64,000 bases of DNA from Sporobacter sp038405045 (lineage in GTDB: Bacteria; Bacillota; Clostridia; Oscillospirales; Oscillospiraceae): assembly GCA_038405045.1 (NCBI GenBank), contig JBBZIV010000001.1, positions 558,001 through 622,000 on the forward strand. The letters are read 5' to 3'. The notes below the pieces were generated by a model. It did no database searches, was not told the DNA's origin, and worked only from the letters and a program-made list of their open reading frames with translations. This document shows, piece after piece, positions 26,695 to 36,946 of this stretch (positions are counted from its first letter, which is position 1; every line of letters starts with the position of its first letter). A program made the position numbers and the translations under genes.

Positions 26695-27759
26695 GTGACG
26701 CATTTACGAACAATTCAGGCTGCCGTTAAAACAAGCGGCACAGACGCCGTGCTGCTCACAAGTTCGACCGCACGCTTTTACGCGACTGGATTTCCCTCAA
26801 CGGCGGGCGTCTGTCTGGTGGCAGCGGAAAAAGCTTGGTTTTTAACGGATAGCCGTTATTTTGAGGCGGCGAAAGCGCAGATTAAGGACGCCGCAGTTTT
26901 GGCGGTCGGCCGGGAAGCGCCGTACGCCAAGCAGCTCAACGAAATTTGTGCGGAAAACGCCATCCGATCACTTGGCTTTGAAGACGCGTCGATGACGGTT
27001 TCTGAACACGCCGAGTGGCAAAAGAAGCTCGATGCGGTGCTCATCGCCTCCAGCAGGCTTGTTGACGATCTGCGCGCCGTTAAAAGCAGGGAGGACCTTG
27101 CTTTTTTGATTGCCGCGCAGCGTATCGCGGAAAAATCGTTTGAGGAAATTCTGCCGCTTGTTGGGGCGGATATCACGGAAAAAGAGCTTGCCGCCGAGCT
27201 TGTGTGCCGGTTTTTAAAAAACGGCGCTGACGACAAATCGTTTGACCCTATCGTTGTTTCCGGCCCGCGCTCAAGCCTGCCGCACGGCGCTCCAAGCGAT
27301 GCGAAAATCCAAAAGGGCTTTCTAACGCTCGACTTCGGCGTAAAAAAAGACGGCTGGTGCTCCGACACGACGCGCACGCTCTGCGTCGGGCAGCCGGACG
27401 CTAATATGCAAAAAATTTATCAGGCTGTCTTAAACGCGCAGGAAGCCGGGATTGCCGCCGTACGCGCCGGGGCGCGCGGGTGCGATATTGACGCGGCTGC
27501 CCGCCGTGCGCTGGAGAAAAGTGGTTTTGGCACATACTTTACACATGGCTTTGGTCATGGTGTCGGGCTTGACGTGCATGAGTCCCCGTCGGCCGCGCCG
27601 TCGTTTGACGGTGTCATACCGGCCGGCGCCGTCCTTTCGGCCGAGCCGGGCGTCTATATCCCCGGCCGCTATGGGGTTCGGATTGAGGACGTTGTCTACG
27701 TCACGCAGGACGGCTGTGAAAACCTGACAAGCCTTCCGAAGACCCTGCTCGTTGTATAA
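26695..27759 (+). CDS. Xaa-Pro aminopeptidase family (M24B)
   Basis: 354 residues, two-domain creatinase/aminopeptidase P fold. The N-terminal domain (1-125) is the non-catalytic part with YATGFPSTAGVCLV. The pita-bread domain carries all five metal ligands: Asp in TLDFGVKKDGWCSD (two), His in THGFGHGVGLDVHE, Glu in SAEPGVYIPGR, and Glu in GVRIEDVVYV. It releases N-terminal residues ahead of proline. GTG 26695 is the start, with AGGGGGAC 8 bp upstream; the frame is open far into yqeG on the other reading frame but that part is not translated here. Neighbouring efp is the usual arrangement. Confidence 0.93.
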   Translation: MTHLRTIQAAVKTSGTDAVLLTSSTARFYATGFPSTAGVCLVAAEKAWFLTDSRYFEAAKAQIKDAAVLAVGREAPYAKQLNEICAENAIRSLGFEDASMTVSEHAEWQKKLDAVLIASSRLVDDLRAVKSREDLAFLIAAQRIAEKSFEEILPLVGADITEKELAAELVCRFLKNGADDKSFDPIVVSGPRSSLPHGAPSDAKIQKGFLTLDFGVKKDGWCSDTTRTLCVGQPDANMQKIYQAVLNAQEAGIAAVRAGARGCDIDAAARRALEKSGFGTYFTHGFGHGVGLDVHESPSAAPSFDGVIPAGAVLSAEPGVYIPGRYGVRIEDVVYVTQDGCENLTSLPKTLLVV

Positions 27760-27766
27760 ATTGTCC

Positions 27767-27795
27767 TTGCAAACGTGATGGACATCGGATAAAAT
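27767..27795 (+). promoter_or_regulatory. promoter for efp
   Basis: TTGCAA (27767-27772), 17-bp spacer, TAAAAT (27790-27795), 35 bp before the efp ATG. Confidence 0.7.
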
Positions 27796-27830
27796 AACTG
27801 CAGACCAGACACGAAACGGGAGGAAAAGAA

Positions 27831-28394
27831 ATGATTTCTGCAAGTGAGTTCAGAAACGGCGTAACCTTTGAAATGGACGGGAAGGTTATGCAGGTTGTCG
27901 AATTCCAGCATGTCAAACCGGGAAAAGGCGCGGCATTTGTCCGCACAAAAATGAAAAACGTCATCACGGGCGCTGTTGTTGAAACGTCGTTTAACCCGAC
28001 GGACAAATTCGAAAACGCTTTTGTTGAGCGCCGTGATATGGAATACAGTTATAACGACGGCAATCTGTATTATTTTATGGACATGGAGACCTTTGAGCTT
28101 GAGCCGATTGACGGCAGCATCCTTGGTGACAATTTTAAATTTGTCAAGGAGAACATGCCGTGTACGATTTATGCCTACAAAGGCAAGGTTTTCAACGTCG
28201 AACCGCCAAACTTTGTCGAGCTCGTAATCACGCAGACCGACCCGGGATTTAAAGGTGACACGGCAACGAACGTGACAAAACCGGCAACGGTTGAGACGGG
28301 TGCGGAGGTCAAGGTGCCGCTCTTTATCAGCGAAGGCGAAAAGATCCGCATCGACACGAGAACAGGTGAATATTTGGAGCGCGCCAAGGGCTGA
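27831..28394 (+). CDS. efp: translation elongation factor P
   Basis: 187 residues, the three OB-like domains of EF-P, which rescues ribosomes stalled at polyproline. The tip loop reads [14 protein letters not shown], with Lys in the position that is modified or used bare in Bacillota. The C-terminal [19 protein letters not shown] and [13 protein letters not shown] segments are diagnostic. AGGAGG-type site in front. Downstream of the proline-directed aminopeptidase, a conserved neighbourhood. Confidence 0.96.
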   Translation: MISASEFRNGVTFEMDGKVMQVVEFQHVKPGKGAAFVRTKMKNVITGAVVETSFNPTDKFENAFVERRDMEYSYNDGNLYYFMDMETFELEPIDGSILGDNFKFVKENMPCTIYAYKGKVFNVEPPNFVELVITQTDPGFKGDTATNVTKPATVETGAEVKVPLFISEGEKIRIDTRTGEYLERAKG

Positions 28395-28449
28395 GATCGC
28401 ATAGCGATTTAAGTATACGAAGGTGTTTAACAGCTGAAGGAGGCACATA

Positions 28450-28905
28450 ATGACAGTTTCTGAAAAAGTGGCATATTTAAAAGGTCTTGCGGAAGGGCTC
28501 GGGCTCGACACGGATAAAAAGGAAGACAAACTCATTTCGGTTATCATAGATACGCTTGAGGACATTGCGCTGGAGCTTGAAGATCTCAGTGAAAACGCGC
28601 TTGACATCGGCGATGAGCTTGACGCTCTGTCGGACGATCTGGCCGATGTTGAAGAGATCGTTTTCGGCGATGACGATGACGACGATTATGAGGACGACGA
28701 CGAAGACGGCTGTGATTGCTGCTGTGATGATGAGGATGGCTGCTGCTGCGGTGATGAAATCGCCTATGAAGTGACATGCCCGTCCTGTGGTGAGGACATC
28801 GTTATCGACGAGACAGACCTTGAAAACGGCTCTGTCGAATGCCCGAAATGCGGCGACAAGCTGGAGTTCGAGTTCGACGACGAGGAAGAAGAAAAGGGCG
28901 AATAA
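28450..28905 (+). CDS. CD1247-like acidic protein with zinc-ribbon end
   Basis: 151 residues. The N-terminal 60 residues (VSEKVAYLKGLAEGLGL) resemble the CD1247 N-terminal domain of Clostridia, probably a helical pair. A strongly acidic, Cys-rich linker follows (DDDDDDYEDDDEDGCDCCC then CCCG). The C-terminal CPSCGEDIVIDE and CPKCGDKLEFE form a zinc-ribbon with two CxxC knuckles. The function is unknown. GAAGGAGG precedes the ATG. Conserved position after efp suggests a translation- or metal-related role, which is inference. Confidence 0.78.
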   Translation: MTVSEKVAYLKGLAEGLGLDTDKKEDKLISVIIDTLEDIALELEDLSENALDIGDELDALSDDLADVEEIVFGDDDDDDYEDDDEDGCDCCCDDEDGCCCGDEIAYEVTCPSCGEDIVIDETDLENGSVECPKCGDKLEFEFDDEEEEKGE

Positions 28906-28930
28906 GCAATCCGGCGACGATGACCCAATC

Positions 28931-28960
28931 GCGCCTCCGGTGCAACCGGAGGCGCTTTTT
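28931..28960 (+). terminator. rho-independent terminator of efp unit
   Basis: Perfect 11-bp stem (28931-28941 with 28945-28955), 3-nt loop, TTTTT tail. Confidence 0.92.
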
Positions 28961-28992
28961 CCTTGTTTGTATAAAAATGCTAGAAATCCGAC

Positions 28993-29022
28993 TTGACAAA
29001 CAGACGGAATTCGTCGTATTTT
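28993..29022 (+). promoter_or_regulatory. promoter for the P-type ATPase-like gene
   Basis: TTGACA (28993-28998), 18-bp spacer, TATTTT (29017-29022). The first codon of the longest open frame (TTG 28993) coincides with this -35 box, which argues that it is not the translation start. Confidence 0.65.
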
Positions 29023-29064
29023 GTAAACACGGCGTGTTTAGGAAAATCGTGTGAGGATCGGAAT

Positions 29065-31014
29065 TTGAAGAATATTTTGAAAAAACTGAATATCACGCGG
29101 CTTAGACCGGCACCCGAAATCGTCTTATATATCTGTCTGACGGGTGCTTTTATTCTGTTTGTAGCTGCTTTGGCGGTTCCTGTACCCGCCTGGGTTAAAA
29201 AGGCCGTTTTCGGCGCTTCCATTCTGTTATCGATGTATGACATGATTTTGGAAGCTATTTTACGACTTATTAAAAAAAGGTCGCTTGACAAAAACCTGCT
29301 TTTCCTGATTGGTGCCGTTACCGCCTTTTGTATTGGCAAGGCCGGTGCGGGTGCAGCAGCAGTTTTAATGTTGAGAGTCGGTACGCTTCTGCGGGAGATC
29401 ATAACGGAGAAAATAACAACGCATATTAAAAGCCGGCTTGACCGTCGGCCGGAGACTGCCAATGCCGTTATTAACGGCGCTGTCACGCGCGTCCCTGCCG
29501 GGCGTGTTAAGGTCGGTGATATCGTCTCGGTCGCACCTGGTGAGATTCTCGCGTTTGACGGGATTGTCATCAGCGGCGAATCGGCGCTTGATACGTCTGC
29601 TTTCACAGGTGATGCCCGCCTTGTTCCGGTCACGGACGGCAGCCTCGTGACCTCGGGCAGCGTGAACAACACGGGCGTTTTGAATGTCCGTGTCACGATG
29701 GCGTTCGACGAAGCGTTTGTCGCACAGGCTGCCGCCATTGTCGAGGAAGCGTCGGAGAGAAAAGCGAAGCCCGAACGCCGCTTGGCACGTGTAACGGGTC
29801 TCATAACGCCTGCCGTTGTCGTTCTGGCCGTCTTGATTGGTCTTGCAGTGCCGCTCATTGGCGGCTTGCCGATAACCCCGTGGCTCTACAGGGCGCTCAC
29901 GCTGCTTTTTGTCGCTTCCGGCACTGTCTATAGCGCGTTGGTATCTATAACATATTTCGCAGGCATTGCGCGTGCGCTGCAGTCCGGTATTCTGTTTAAA
30001 GGCCACAGCATTTTAGATGCCGTTGCACACACGACGTCGGTTATTTTCGATAAGACGGGCGTTTTGACAACAGGCCGCTTTCAGGTCACCGATATTCATG
30101 CCTATGAAATTTCAGGTGAGCGCCTTTTTCTGCTTGCCGCGTATGCCGAGATGTTCTCAAATCATCCGATAGCGCGCTCCATCGCCGCTGCCGCGGGGAC
30201 AGAGCCGGACGAGTCAAAGGCCTCCAATTATCGCGAGCTTCCCGGCCGTGGTGTCGAGGTTCAAATCGGCAGCGTCACTGTTTCAGCCGGTAACGAGCGC
30301 ATGATGGCTGAAGTCGGCATTACGCCGGATTTATCCCAAGCGCCGGCAAGTGTTGTTTACATTGCCGTCAACGGGAAATACGCCGGTCGCATTCTGCTTC
30401 GAGACGATTTAAAACCAGATTCACAAAAAGCTATTGCGGATATAAAAGCCCTTGGGATTGACAGAATTGCGCTTTTTACCGGAGACAAAAAAGAAGCCGC
30501 TGCCGACGTTGCGGTGTCTCTTGGCATACGGGAACTGCACGCCGAGTGTTTGCCGGACGAGAAGGAGAAGCGCCTTAAAAGCCTGCGCGAAATGCAGTTG
30601 GAGGGTGACAAGCTCGTCTTTGTCGGCGACGGTGTTGCCGACGCCGCGCTTTTCCAAATGGCTGATATTGCCGTGACGCTCGGCGGTTTCGGCCGGCTGG
30701 AGGTTTTTGAGCCTGCCGATGTCGTTGTGATGACGGATGAGGCAGGCAAGATTCCCGTGGCTATCACACTGGCGCGGGAAACGGCAAAAACAGTATCAAA
30801 AAGCATCATAGCGCTTCTGGGGGTCAAATCACTGCTCCTGCTGACGGTCCTGATTGGTATTGTTCCGGTTTGGCTCGCCGTTTTTATCGACGCGGCGGCT
30901 TGCATTTTTGCGGTTTTTAACGCCGCGCGTGCCTTCGGCTTGCACTTAAATGATCTGCGCGCGCTCTTGTTTTCTAAAAAGAGCCGGGAAACCGTGGATG
31001 ACGAGGATTTCTAA
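29065..31014 (+). CDS. P1B-like P-type ATPase homologue without CPC metal motif
   Basis: 649 residues, heavy-metal ATPase layout: N-terminal membrane helices, actuator domain (VGDIVSVAPGEILAFDG, then FTGDARLVPV), two helices, phosphorylation loop FDKTGVLTTGRF (Asp329), the P1B-specific SNHPIARSI, and two C-terminal helices. The transmembrane metal motif normally Cys-Pro-Cys reads Val288-Tyr289-Ser290. Other deviations are TGDA for TGES and GDGVAD for GDGxND. No N-terminal metal-binding domain is present. It probably binds ATP but its cargo, or whether it pumps at all, is unclear. Start TTG 29065 with GTGAGGATC upstream; 28993 is rejected as it lies in a promoter. Confidence 0.82.
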   Translation: MKNILKKLNITRLRPAPEIVLYICLTGAFILFVAALAVPVPAWVKKAVFGASILLSMYDMILEAILRLIKKRSLDKNLLFLIGAVTAFCIGKAGAGAAAVLMLRVGTLLREIITEKITTHIKSRLDRRPETANAVINGAVTRVPAGRVKVGDIVSVAPGEILAFDGIVISGESALDTSAFTGDARLVPVTDGSLVTSGSVNNTGVLNVRVTMAFDEAFVAQAAAIVEEASERKAKPERRLARVTGLITPAVVVLAVLIGLAVPLIGGLPITPWLYRALTLLFVASGTVYSALVSITYFAGIARALQSGILFKGHSILDAVAHTTSVIFDKTGVLTTGRFQVTDIHAYEISGERLFLLAAYAEMFSNHPIARSIAAAAGTEPDESKASNYRELPGRGVEVQIGSVTVSAGNERMMAEVGITPDLSQAPASVVYIAVNGKYAGRILLRDDLKPDSQKAIADIKALGIDRIALFTGDKKEAAADVAVSLGIRELHAECLPDEKEKRLKSLREMQLEGDKLVFVGDGVADAALFQMADIAVTLGGFGRLEVFEPADVVVMTDEAGKIPVAITLARETAKTVSKSIIALLGVKSLLLLTVLIGIVPVWLAVFIDAAACIFAVFNAARAFGLHLNDLRALLFSKKSRETVDDEDF

Positions 31015-31033
31015 CAAACAGTGTTACTTAAAA

Positions 31034-31060
31034 AACAGCGCGGCGGCCAATGGCCGCCGC
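31034..31060 (-). terminator. terminator for the small Gln-rich gene
   Basis: GC-rich hairpin (arms 31040-31049 and 31051-31060) followed on the minus strand by TTTTTT. It also lies 25 bp after the ATPase-like gene and may act weakly on that strand. Confidence 0.7.
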
Positions 31061-31068
31061 TTACGTAT

Positions 31069-31200
31069 TTACTTGGCGTTTGGGTTTTTCTTCTGCTGCT
31101 GTTGCTGATTCATACCAGTTTGATTGACCGATCGATTTTGCTGCGGTGTCTGCTGATTGTTGCTATTCATATCCTGCTGATTTTTTCCCTTTGAGGCCAT
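31069..31200 (-). CDS. small Gln/Asn-rich protein, gamma-SASP-like
   Basis: A 43-residue ORF starting MASKGKNQQDM and ending KKNPNAK, of which about half is Gln or Asn, with five consecutive Gln near the C-terminus and no Cys, Trp or Phe. The composition recalls gamma-type small acid-soluble spore proteins (SspE), though it is basic rather than acidic and lacks the repeated motif of SspE. Evidence that it is real: an ideal AAGGAGGTG 7-10 bp upstream, a sigma-G-like promoter just before it and a terminator just after. It may serve as an amino acid store in the spore; the function is inferred from composition and promoter. Confidence 0.72.
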   Translation of the reverse strand: MASKGKNQQDMNSNNQQTPQQNRSVNQTGMNQQQQQKKNPNAK

Positions 31201-31230
31201 ATTCTGCCACCTCCTTCAATGATTCAACGC

Positions 31231-31260
31231 TATTGTGCACAACAAAACGGTGTTTTATAC
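31231..31260 (-). promoter_or_regulatory. sigma-G-like (forespore) promoter
   Basis: On the minus strand, GTATA (plus 31256-31260), 18-bp spacer, CACAATA (31231-31237). The sigma-G consensus is roughly GHATR, 18 bp, CATHHTA, so only one base departs. It is 31 bp before the ATG of the small Gln-rich gene. Confidence 0.6.
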
Positions 31261-31307
31261 GGATGCAGGACGCTGGGTTAATTGATAAAAACATCGGTGA
31301 GAAGGAC

Positions 31308-31336
31308 TTGATAGACGGTCGGAATTATGGTAAAAT
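31308..31336 (+). promoter_or_regulatory. promoter for yebC
   Basis: TTGATA (31308-31313), 17-bp spacer, TAAAAT (31331-31336), about 50 bp before the yebC start. Confidence 0.72.
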
Positions 31337-31387
31337 CTCTGTTGCTCATAGTGTGGGTCGATAGAGAATTTTTGAGGAGTTGTTTTC

Positions 31388-32119
31388 ATGTCGGGGCATT
31401 CCAAATGGCATAATATACAAAAAACAAAAGGCGCTGCCGACGCCAAGCGCGCGCAGGCCTTTACAAAGATAGCGCGAGAGATGATCGTTGCCGTTAAAGA
31501 AGGGGGCAGCGGGGACCCGAACAACAATTCGCGCCTAGCCACTGTTATTGCAAAGGCAAAGGCGGCCAATATGCCCAATGACAATATCAAGAGAACAATT
31601 GAAAAGGCGCTCGGCTCCGGAGCCGGTGATAATTTTGAAAGCATCACCTACGAAGGCTACGGCCCGGCCGGTGTTGCCGTTATTGTGGAAGCCATGACCG
31701 ACAACCGCAACAGAACGGCCTCGGAGGTCCGCCATTATTTTGATAAGTACGGCGGAAACCTGGGCGCTACTGGCTGCGTCTCCTGGTCGTTTGACCGCAA
31801 GGGCGTTATCATCATCGACAATGAGGATGAAGCGCTTGAAGAGGACGCCGTCATGACGGACGCGCTCGATGCCGGTGCCGAGGATTTCGTTGTGAGCGAG
31901 GGTGCTTTCGAGATTTATACAACGATTGACGGCTTTAATGCTGTGGCAGACGCTTTGGAGAAAAAGGGATATCAGTTCCTCTCAGCTCAGCTTGAAATGG
32001 TGCCGCAGAACACCGTGAAGCTCACAAACCCAGACGACGTCAAGAACATGGAGAAGATGCTCGAGCTCATGGAGGACTATGACGACGTCCAAAACGTCTG
32101 GCACAACTGGGAAGAATAA
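31388..32119 (+). CDS. YebC/PmpR family protein
   Basis: 243 residues, full-length YebC: MSGHSKWHNIQKTKGAADAKRAQ at the N-terminus is nearly invariant, and GYGPAGVAVIVEAMTDNRNRTASEVRH is the central signature. Long annotated as a transcription regulator; recent work shows that relatives act on the ribosome to relieve stalling at prolines. The nearby efp and prolyl aminopeptidase genes fit that theme but are separate units. GAGGAG-type site before the ATG. Confidence 0.95.
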   Translation: MSGHSKWHNIQKTKGAADAKRAQAFTKIAREMIVAVKEGGSGDPNNNSRLATVIAKAKAANMPNDNIKRTIEKALGSGAGDNFESITYEGYGPAGVAVIVEAMTDNRNRTASEVRHYFDKYGGNLGATGCVSWSFDRKGVIIIDNEDEALEEDAVMTDALDAGAEDFVVSEGAFEIYTTIDGFNAVADALEKKGYQFLSAQLEMVPQNTVKLTNPDDVKNMEKMLELMEDYDDVQNVWHNWEE

Positions 32120-32128
32120 CTTCAAAGC

Positions 32129-32160
32129 AAACAGCGCGCCCAAATGGGCGCGCTGTTTTT
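32129..32160 (+). terminator. rho-independent terminator of yebC
   Basis: Perfect 14-bp stem (32129-32142 with 32145-32158) with a tight 2-nt loop and T-rich end. Confidence 0.9.
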
Positions 32161-32191
32161 ATTATTTTAGCAAAGGATTAATAAAAATAAG

Positions 32192-32220
32192 TTGCTAAAA
32201 CATCAAAAAGGTTGTATAAT
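32192..32220 (+). promoter_or_regulatory. promoter for the diguanylate cyclase gene
   Basis: TTGCTA (32192-32197), 17-bp spacer, TATAAT (32215-32220), followed by a strongly AT-rich leader of about 100 nt. Confidence 0.72.
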
Positions 32221-32325
32221 ATGGACAATAACGTTGAATTATGTTAATATATATTTGTCTAAAATAACGTAATATCAACCATATATGGAAAGTATAGGAT
32301 GCCGGATAGAGAAGGAGGAATCTCT

Positions 32326-33726
32326 ATGCGAGACTTGATCGGGCTCATCCTGAATCATCAGGAAAAATTGGTCAAACGCATTCTTGACTCTGCAAAAAGT
32401 ACCGGTTTCGCGGCATATACCTCGACACTTGAAGAGCCTTGGATCGTCTCAATTAACGGTCTTTCCCAGGCGATGGCCAAATCGGTAGAAGCAAGAGAGA
32501 CATTATCTGATATAACAGTGTCGTCGATTCAAACGGTCATCCCCGAGGCGCAATTTGGGATGGAAGAAGCCATTCGCCACCGTCAAAGAGGCATTCGTCT
32601 GGAGATGTTTTTGTCGATGATGAAGCTCTACAGGCAAGTTTATATTGACCTCGTTGCCGAGTCAGTGGGCGATGCGGTAAAAAGAGCGCTCTATGAAAAA
32701 TGGATTGTCCGGTTTTTTGATTTAAACGAAATTTCCTTTTGTGCCGAATGGGCCTCGCACCCATTTGAAACGGTTCTTCAGGAAATGCAGGCGTGCAATA
32801 TTGATTTGACTAACGAAAAAAACAAGTATTTAACGATCTTTGAAAGTATGCCGACGCCAGCTATTCTGCTCGATGCGGCGCATTTGTGTGTCAATATCAA
32901 TTACGCGGCAATGCGCCTGTTTGACAAGGACCCGCTGTCACCCGACAGAGCGTATTACCTTGATGCCAGCGACAAACGCGATGTCAAAGATGCGCTGCCA
33001 TTCCTCTACGAGCCTTTTTTGGAGTTTACACGGGAAAATAAAACCGTCAGAACAATTGAGCTTGACTATACGTCAGCGCGGCTTGGAAAGCGCGCACTGC
33101 TTGTCAAGTTTCATAAAATGCGCGATGTCAGCAATAAATTTACGGGGACAATTATTCTCATTGACGATATGACGGAGAATAAGAAGTTTGAGGAACAGCT
33201 TCGGTTTTTAAGTTTTCATGACAGGCTCACAGGCCTTTTTAACAGGGCGTATCTTGAAGAAATTTTTGAGCGCTTTGCGGCAGGACGCTATGACCCCGTC
33301 GCGCTTATCACCATCGATATTGACGGGCTCAAGCTTGTCAACGACCATTGCGGCCATCACGCAGGGGACGCGCTGCTCATCGCCGTCAGCAATATATTGA
33401 CGCACTGCTTTCAGGACGACGAAATTGTCGTCCGAATCGGCGGCGATGAATTTGTTGTTATCCTGCCGTCCTGCGACTCGAAGACGGCAAGATCGGCACG
33501 AGAAAAGCTGCGCGCCGCTGTTGAAAGTTATAATGAGGCGCAGTCGAGCGTACCGGTCAGCATTTCGGCGGGGTGGTCAGTCGGCTATCTTCGCGCAGCG
33601 ACCAGTTACCATGAACTGCTGATTGCAGCGGACAGAAACATGTACGAAGAAAAGAAGACAAACCATAAAAATTACGAACGGCTTTTTGCCGAGTATCTGG
33701 ACAAAACGAAAATTGCCGAGTTTTAA
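32326..33726 (+). CDS. diguanylate cyclase with helical sensor and PAS domain
   Basis: 466 residues, no membrane segment. Residues 1-160 form an all-helical sensor-like region (RLEMFLSMMKLYRQVYIDLV) recalling RsbR-type N-terminal domains. Residues about 175-290 look like a PAS domain (YLTIFESMPTPAILLD). The GGDEF domain follows, with SFHDRLTGLFNRAYLEE and an intact GGDEF at 372-376, so c-di-GMP synthesis is expected. The usual inhibitory RxxD before GGDEF reads CFQD, so product feedback is probably missing. Start ATG 32326 with GAAGGAGG. Single-gene unit with its own promoter and terminator. Confidence 0.9.
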   Translation: MRDLIGLILNHQEKLVKRILDSAKSTGFAAYTSTLEEPWIVSINGLSQAMAKSVEARETLSDITVSSIQTVIPEAQFGMEEAIRHRQRGIRLEMFLSMMKLYRQVYIDLVAESVGDAVKRALYEKWIVRFFDLNEISFCAEWASHPFETVLQEMQACNIDLTNEKNKYLTIFESMPTPAILLDAAHLCVNINYAAMRLFDKDPLSPDRAYYLDASDKRDVKDALPFLYEPFLEFTRENKTVRTIELDYTSARLGKRALLVKFHKMRDVSNKFTGTIILIDDMTENKKFEEQLRFLSFHDRLTGLFNRAYLEEIFERFAAGRYDPVALITIDIDGLKLVNDHCGHHAGDALLIAVSNILTHCFQDDEIVVRIGGDEFVVILPSCDSKTARSAREKLRAAVESYNEAQSSVPVSISAGWSVGYLRAATSYHELLIAADRNMYEEKKTNHKNYERLFAEYLDKTKIAEF

Positions 33727-33735
33727 TGTTATATT

Positions 33736-33774
33736 AAAAAAACGGACGCAGGCTGTGCCTGCGTCCGTTTTTTC
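33736..33774. terminator. bidirectional terminator between GGDEF gene and groEL
   Basis: Long perfect stem with arms in 33736-33753 and 33757-33774, a 3-nt loop and A/T-runs on both sides, suiting the converging transcripts. Confidence 0.9.
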
Positions 33775-33782
33775 TGTGTCAA

Positions 33783-35426
<1,644 letters not shown>

Positions 35427-35433
35427 TTATTGA

Positions 35434-35742
<309 letters not shown>

Positions 35743-35769
35743 TTAATTGCTTATATCATTACTGCTGCG

Positions 35770-35796
35770 TTAGCACTCTAATATTATGAGTGCTAA
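35770..35796 (-). promoter_or_regulatory. CIRCE operator (HrcA binding site)
   Basis: Perfect inverted repeat: TTAGCACTC (35770-35778), 9-bp spacer, GAGTGCTAA (35788-35796), with no mismatch to the CIRCE consensus. It lies between promoter and groES, so heat-shock repression by HrcA is expected. hrcA itself is not in this window. Confidence 0.98.
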
Positions 35797-35800
35797 CGCA

Positions 35801-35828
35801 GGTATAATAATAGTCCAACATTTAACAA
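35801..35828 (-). promoter_or_regulatory. promoter for groES-groEL
   Basis: On the minus strand, TTGTTA (plus 35823-35828), 16-bp spacer, TATACC (35801-35806), directly upstream of CIRCE so that transcription would start at or inside the operator. A TATTAT overlapping it is an alternative -10. Confidence 0.5.
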
Positions 35829-35925
35829 TGTGCAATGTCTATATTCTTGATAACAGCAGTAAAATCACTCAAATAGTCTGACTATTTTAAATTATGTCGG
35901 AGATATCTTCTTAAATCTCCTGATA

Positions 35926-36873
35926 TCACACGCATATGGCGTCAGACGGATTATCAAGATTAAAAAATTGCATGCCACATGGGAACAGGAACGATATCGC
36001 ACCAGGAATGATCTGAAACGTGACGGATTGAGCGCGCAAAATCTCGCCGTCGACATTGACAACAATTGTCTCGGGGCTTTTAATGGTCATCGCTTTGCCG
36101 CGAATGTGCGTTATCAGCTCGGGCAGCTCGCGAAAGCGGCCGGTAGCGTATTTGCCGACGAGGCGAGCAAATTGGAGCCTCGAAATGGCTTTGACTAGGA
36201 GAAAATCGAGCAGTCCGTCGTCCGGCATGGCGTCCGGCACGGGGTTAAACCCACCGCCGTAAAATCGGCCGTTGCAGGCGCAGATGAGCGCAAAGCCGCC
36301 CTCAAACCGCTCGGACGGTGTTGTGACCGATAATGGTTGGTTAATGCCGCGCAGAACGTTCAGGAGCATCGAAACGAGATAACCCGTCGCGCCGCCAATC
36401 AGTGGCAGGCCGCTGTATTTATGGACGTCGGCCCCGATGCGCGCGTCAATGCCGACAGAACAGATGTTGAGGCCGTAACGGCCATTGCAGTCGATTAGAT
36501 CAAGCGGCATCGTAAAACCGTCGACGAGCGCTTCCAAATTTTCAAACAGGGTGCTGTCCGCCTTGCCGAAGAGCTTCACAAAGTCGTTGCCGGTGCCGCA
36601 CGGATAATGCGTCACGGCAACATGGCGAAGCCCGGCCGCGCCGCCAACGCATTCGTTCAGCGTCCCGTCACCGCCGCAGGCGTAAACCCGCAGCGGCGTC
36701 ATGGCCTTGGCTTCTTCCCAGACCTTGTCGCGCGCGTCCATCGGCGCTTTGGTGATGTAGATTTCGTAGTCGAGCGCGCGTTTCTGCATCAGACTGTCAA
36801 TACTTTGTGCGATTGTCTTTAGACGTCGCTTGACGCCGCCGGCCGCAGGATTGATGATAAAAAGATGCTTCAC
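35926..36873 (-). CDS. diacylglycerol kinase family lipid kinase (DagK/YegS type)
   Basis: 315 residues. Two-domain lipid kinase: FIINPAAGG at the N-terminus, the catalytic YACGGDGTLNECVGG near residue 65, and YPCGTGNDFVKLFG near 92. The C-terminal beta-sandwich has GGGFNPVPDAMPDDGLLDFLLV. It phosphorylates diacylglycerol or a related lipid at the membrane surface, recycling DAG made during lipoteichoic acid or polar lipid synthesis. Substrate not provable from sequence. Confidence 0.9.
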   Translation of the reverse strand: MKHLFIINPAAGGVKRRLKTIAQSIDSLMQKRALDYEIYITKAPMDARDKVWEEAKAMTPLRVYACGGDGTLNECVGGAAGLRHVAVTHYPCGTGNDFVKLFGKADSTLFENLEALVDGFTMPLDLIDCNGRYGLNICSVGIDARIGADVHKYSGLPLIGGATGYLVSMLLNVLRGINQPLSVTTPSERFEGGFALICACNGRFYGGGFNPVPDAMPDDGLLDFLLVKAISRLQFARLVGKYATGRFRELPELITHIRGKAMTIKSPETIVVNVDGEILRAQSVTFQIIPGAISFLFPCGMQFFNLDNPSDAICV

Positions 36874-36946
36874 AATTGCACCGCCACCTTTTCTTTCGTC
36901 CGCCGGAATAAGAAAAATCGAATCAAAAGAGTTCTGCTGTCGTCGT

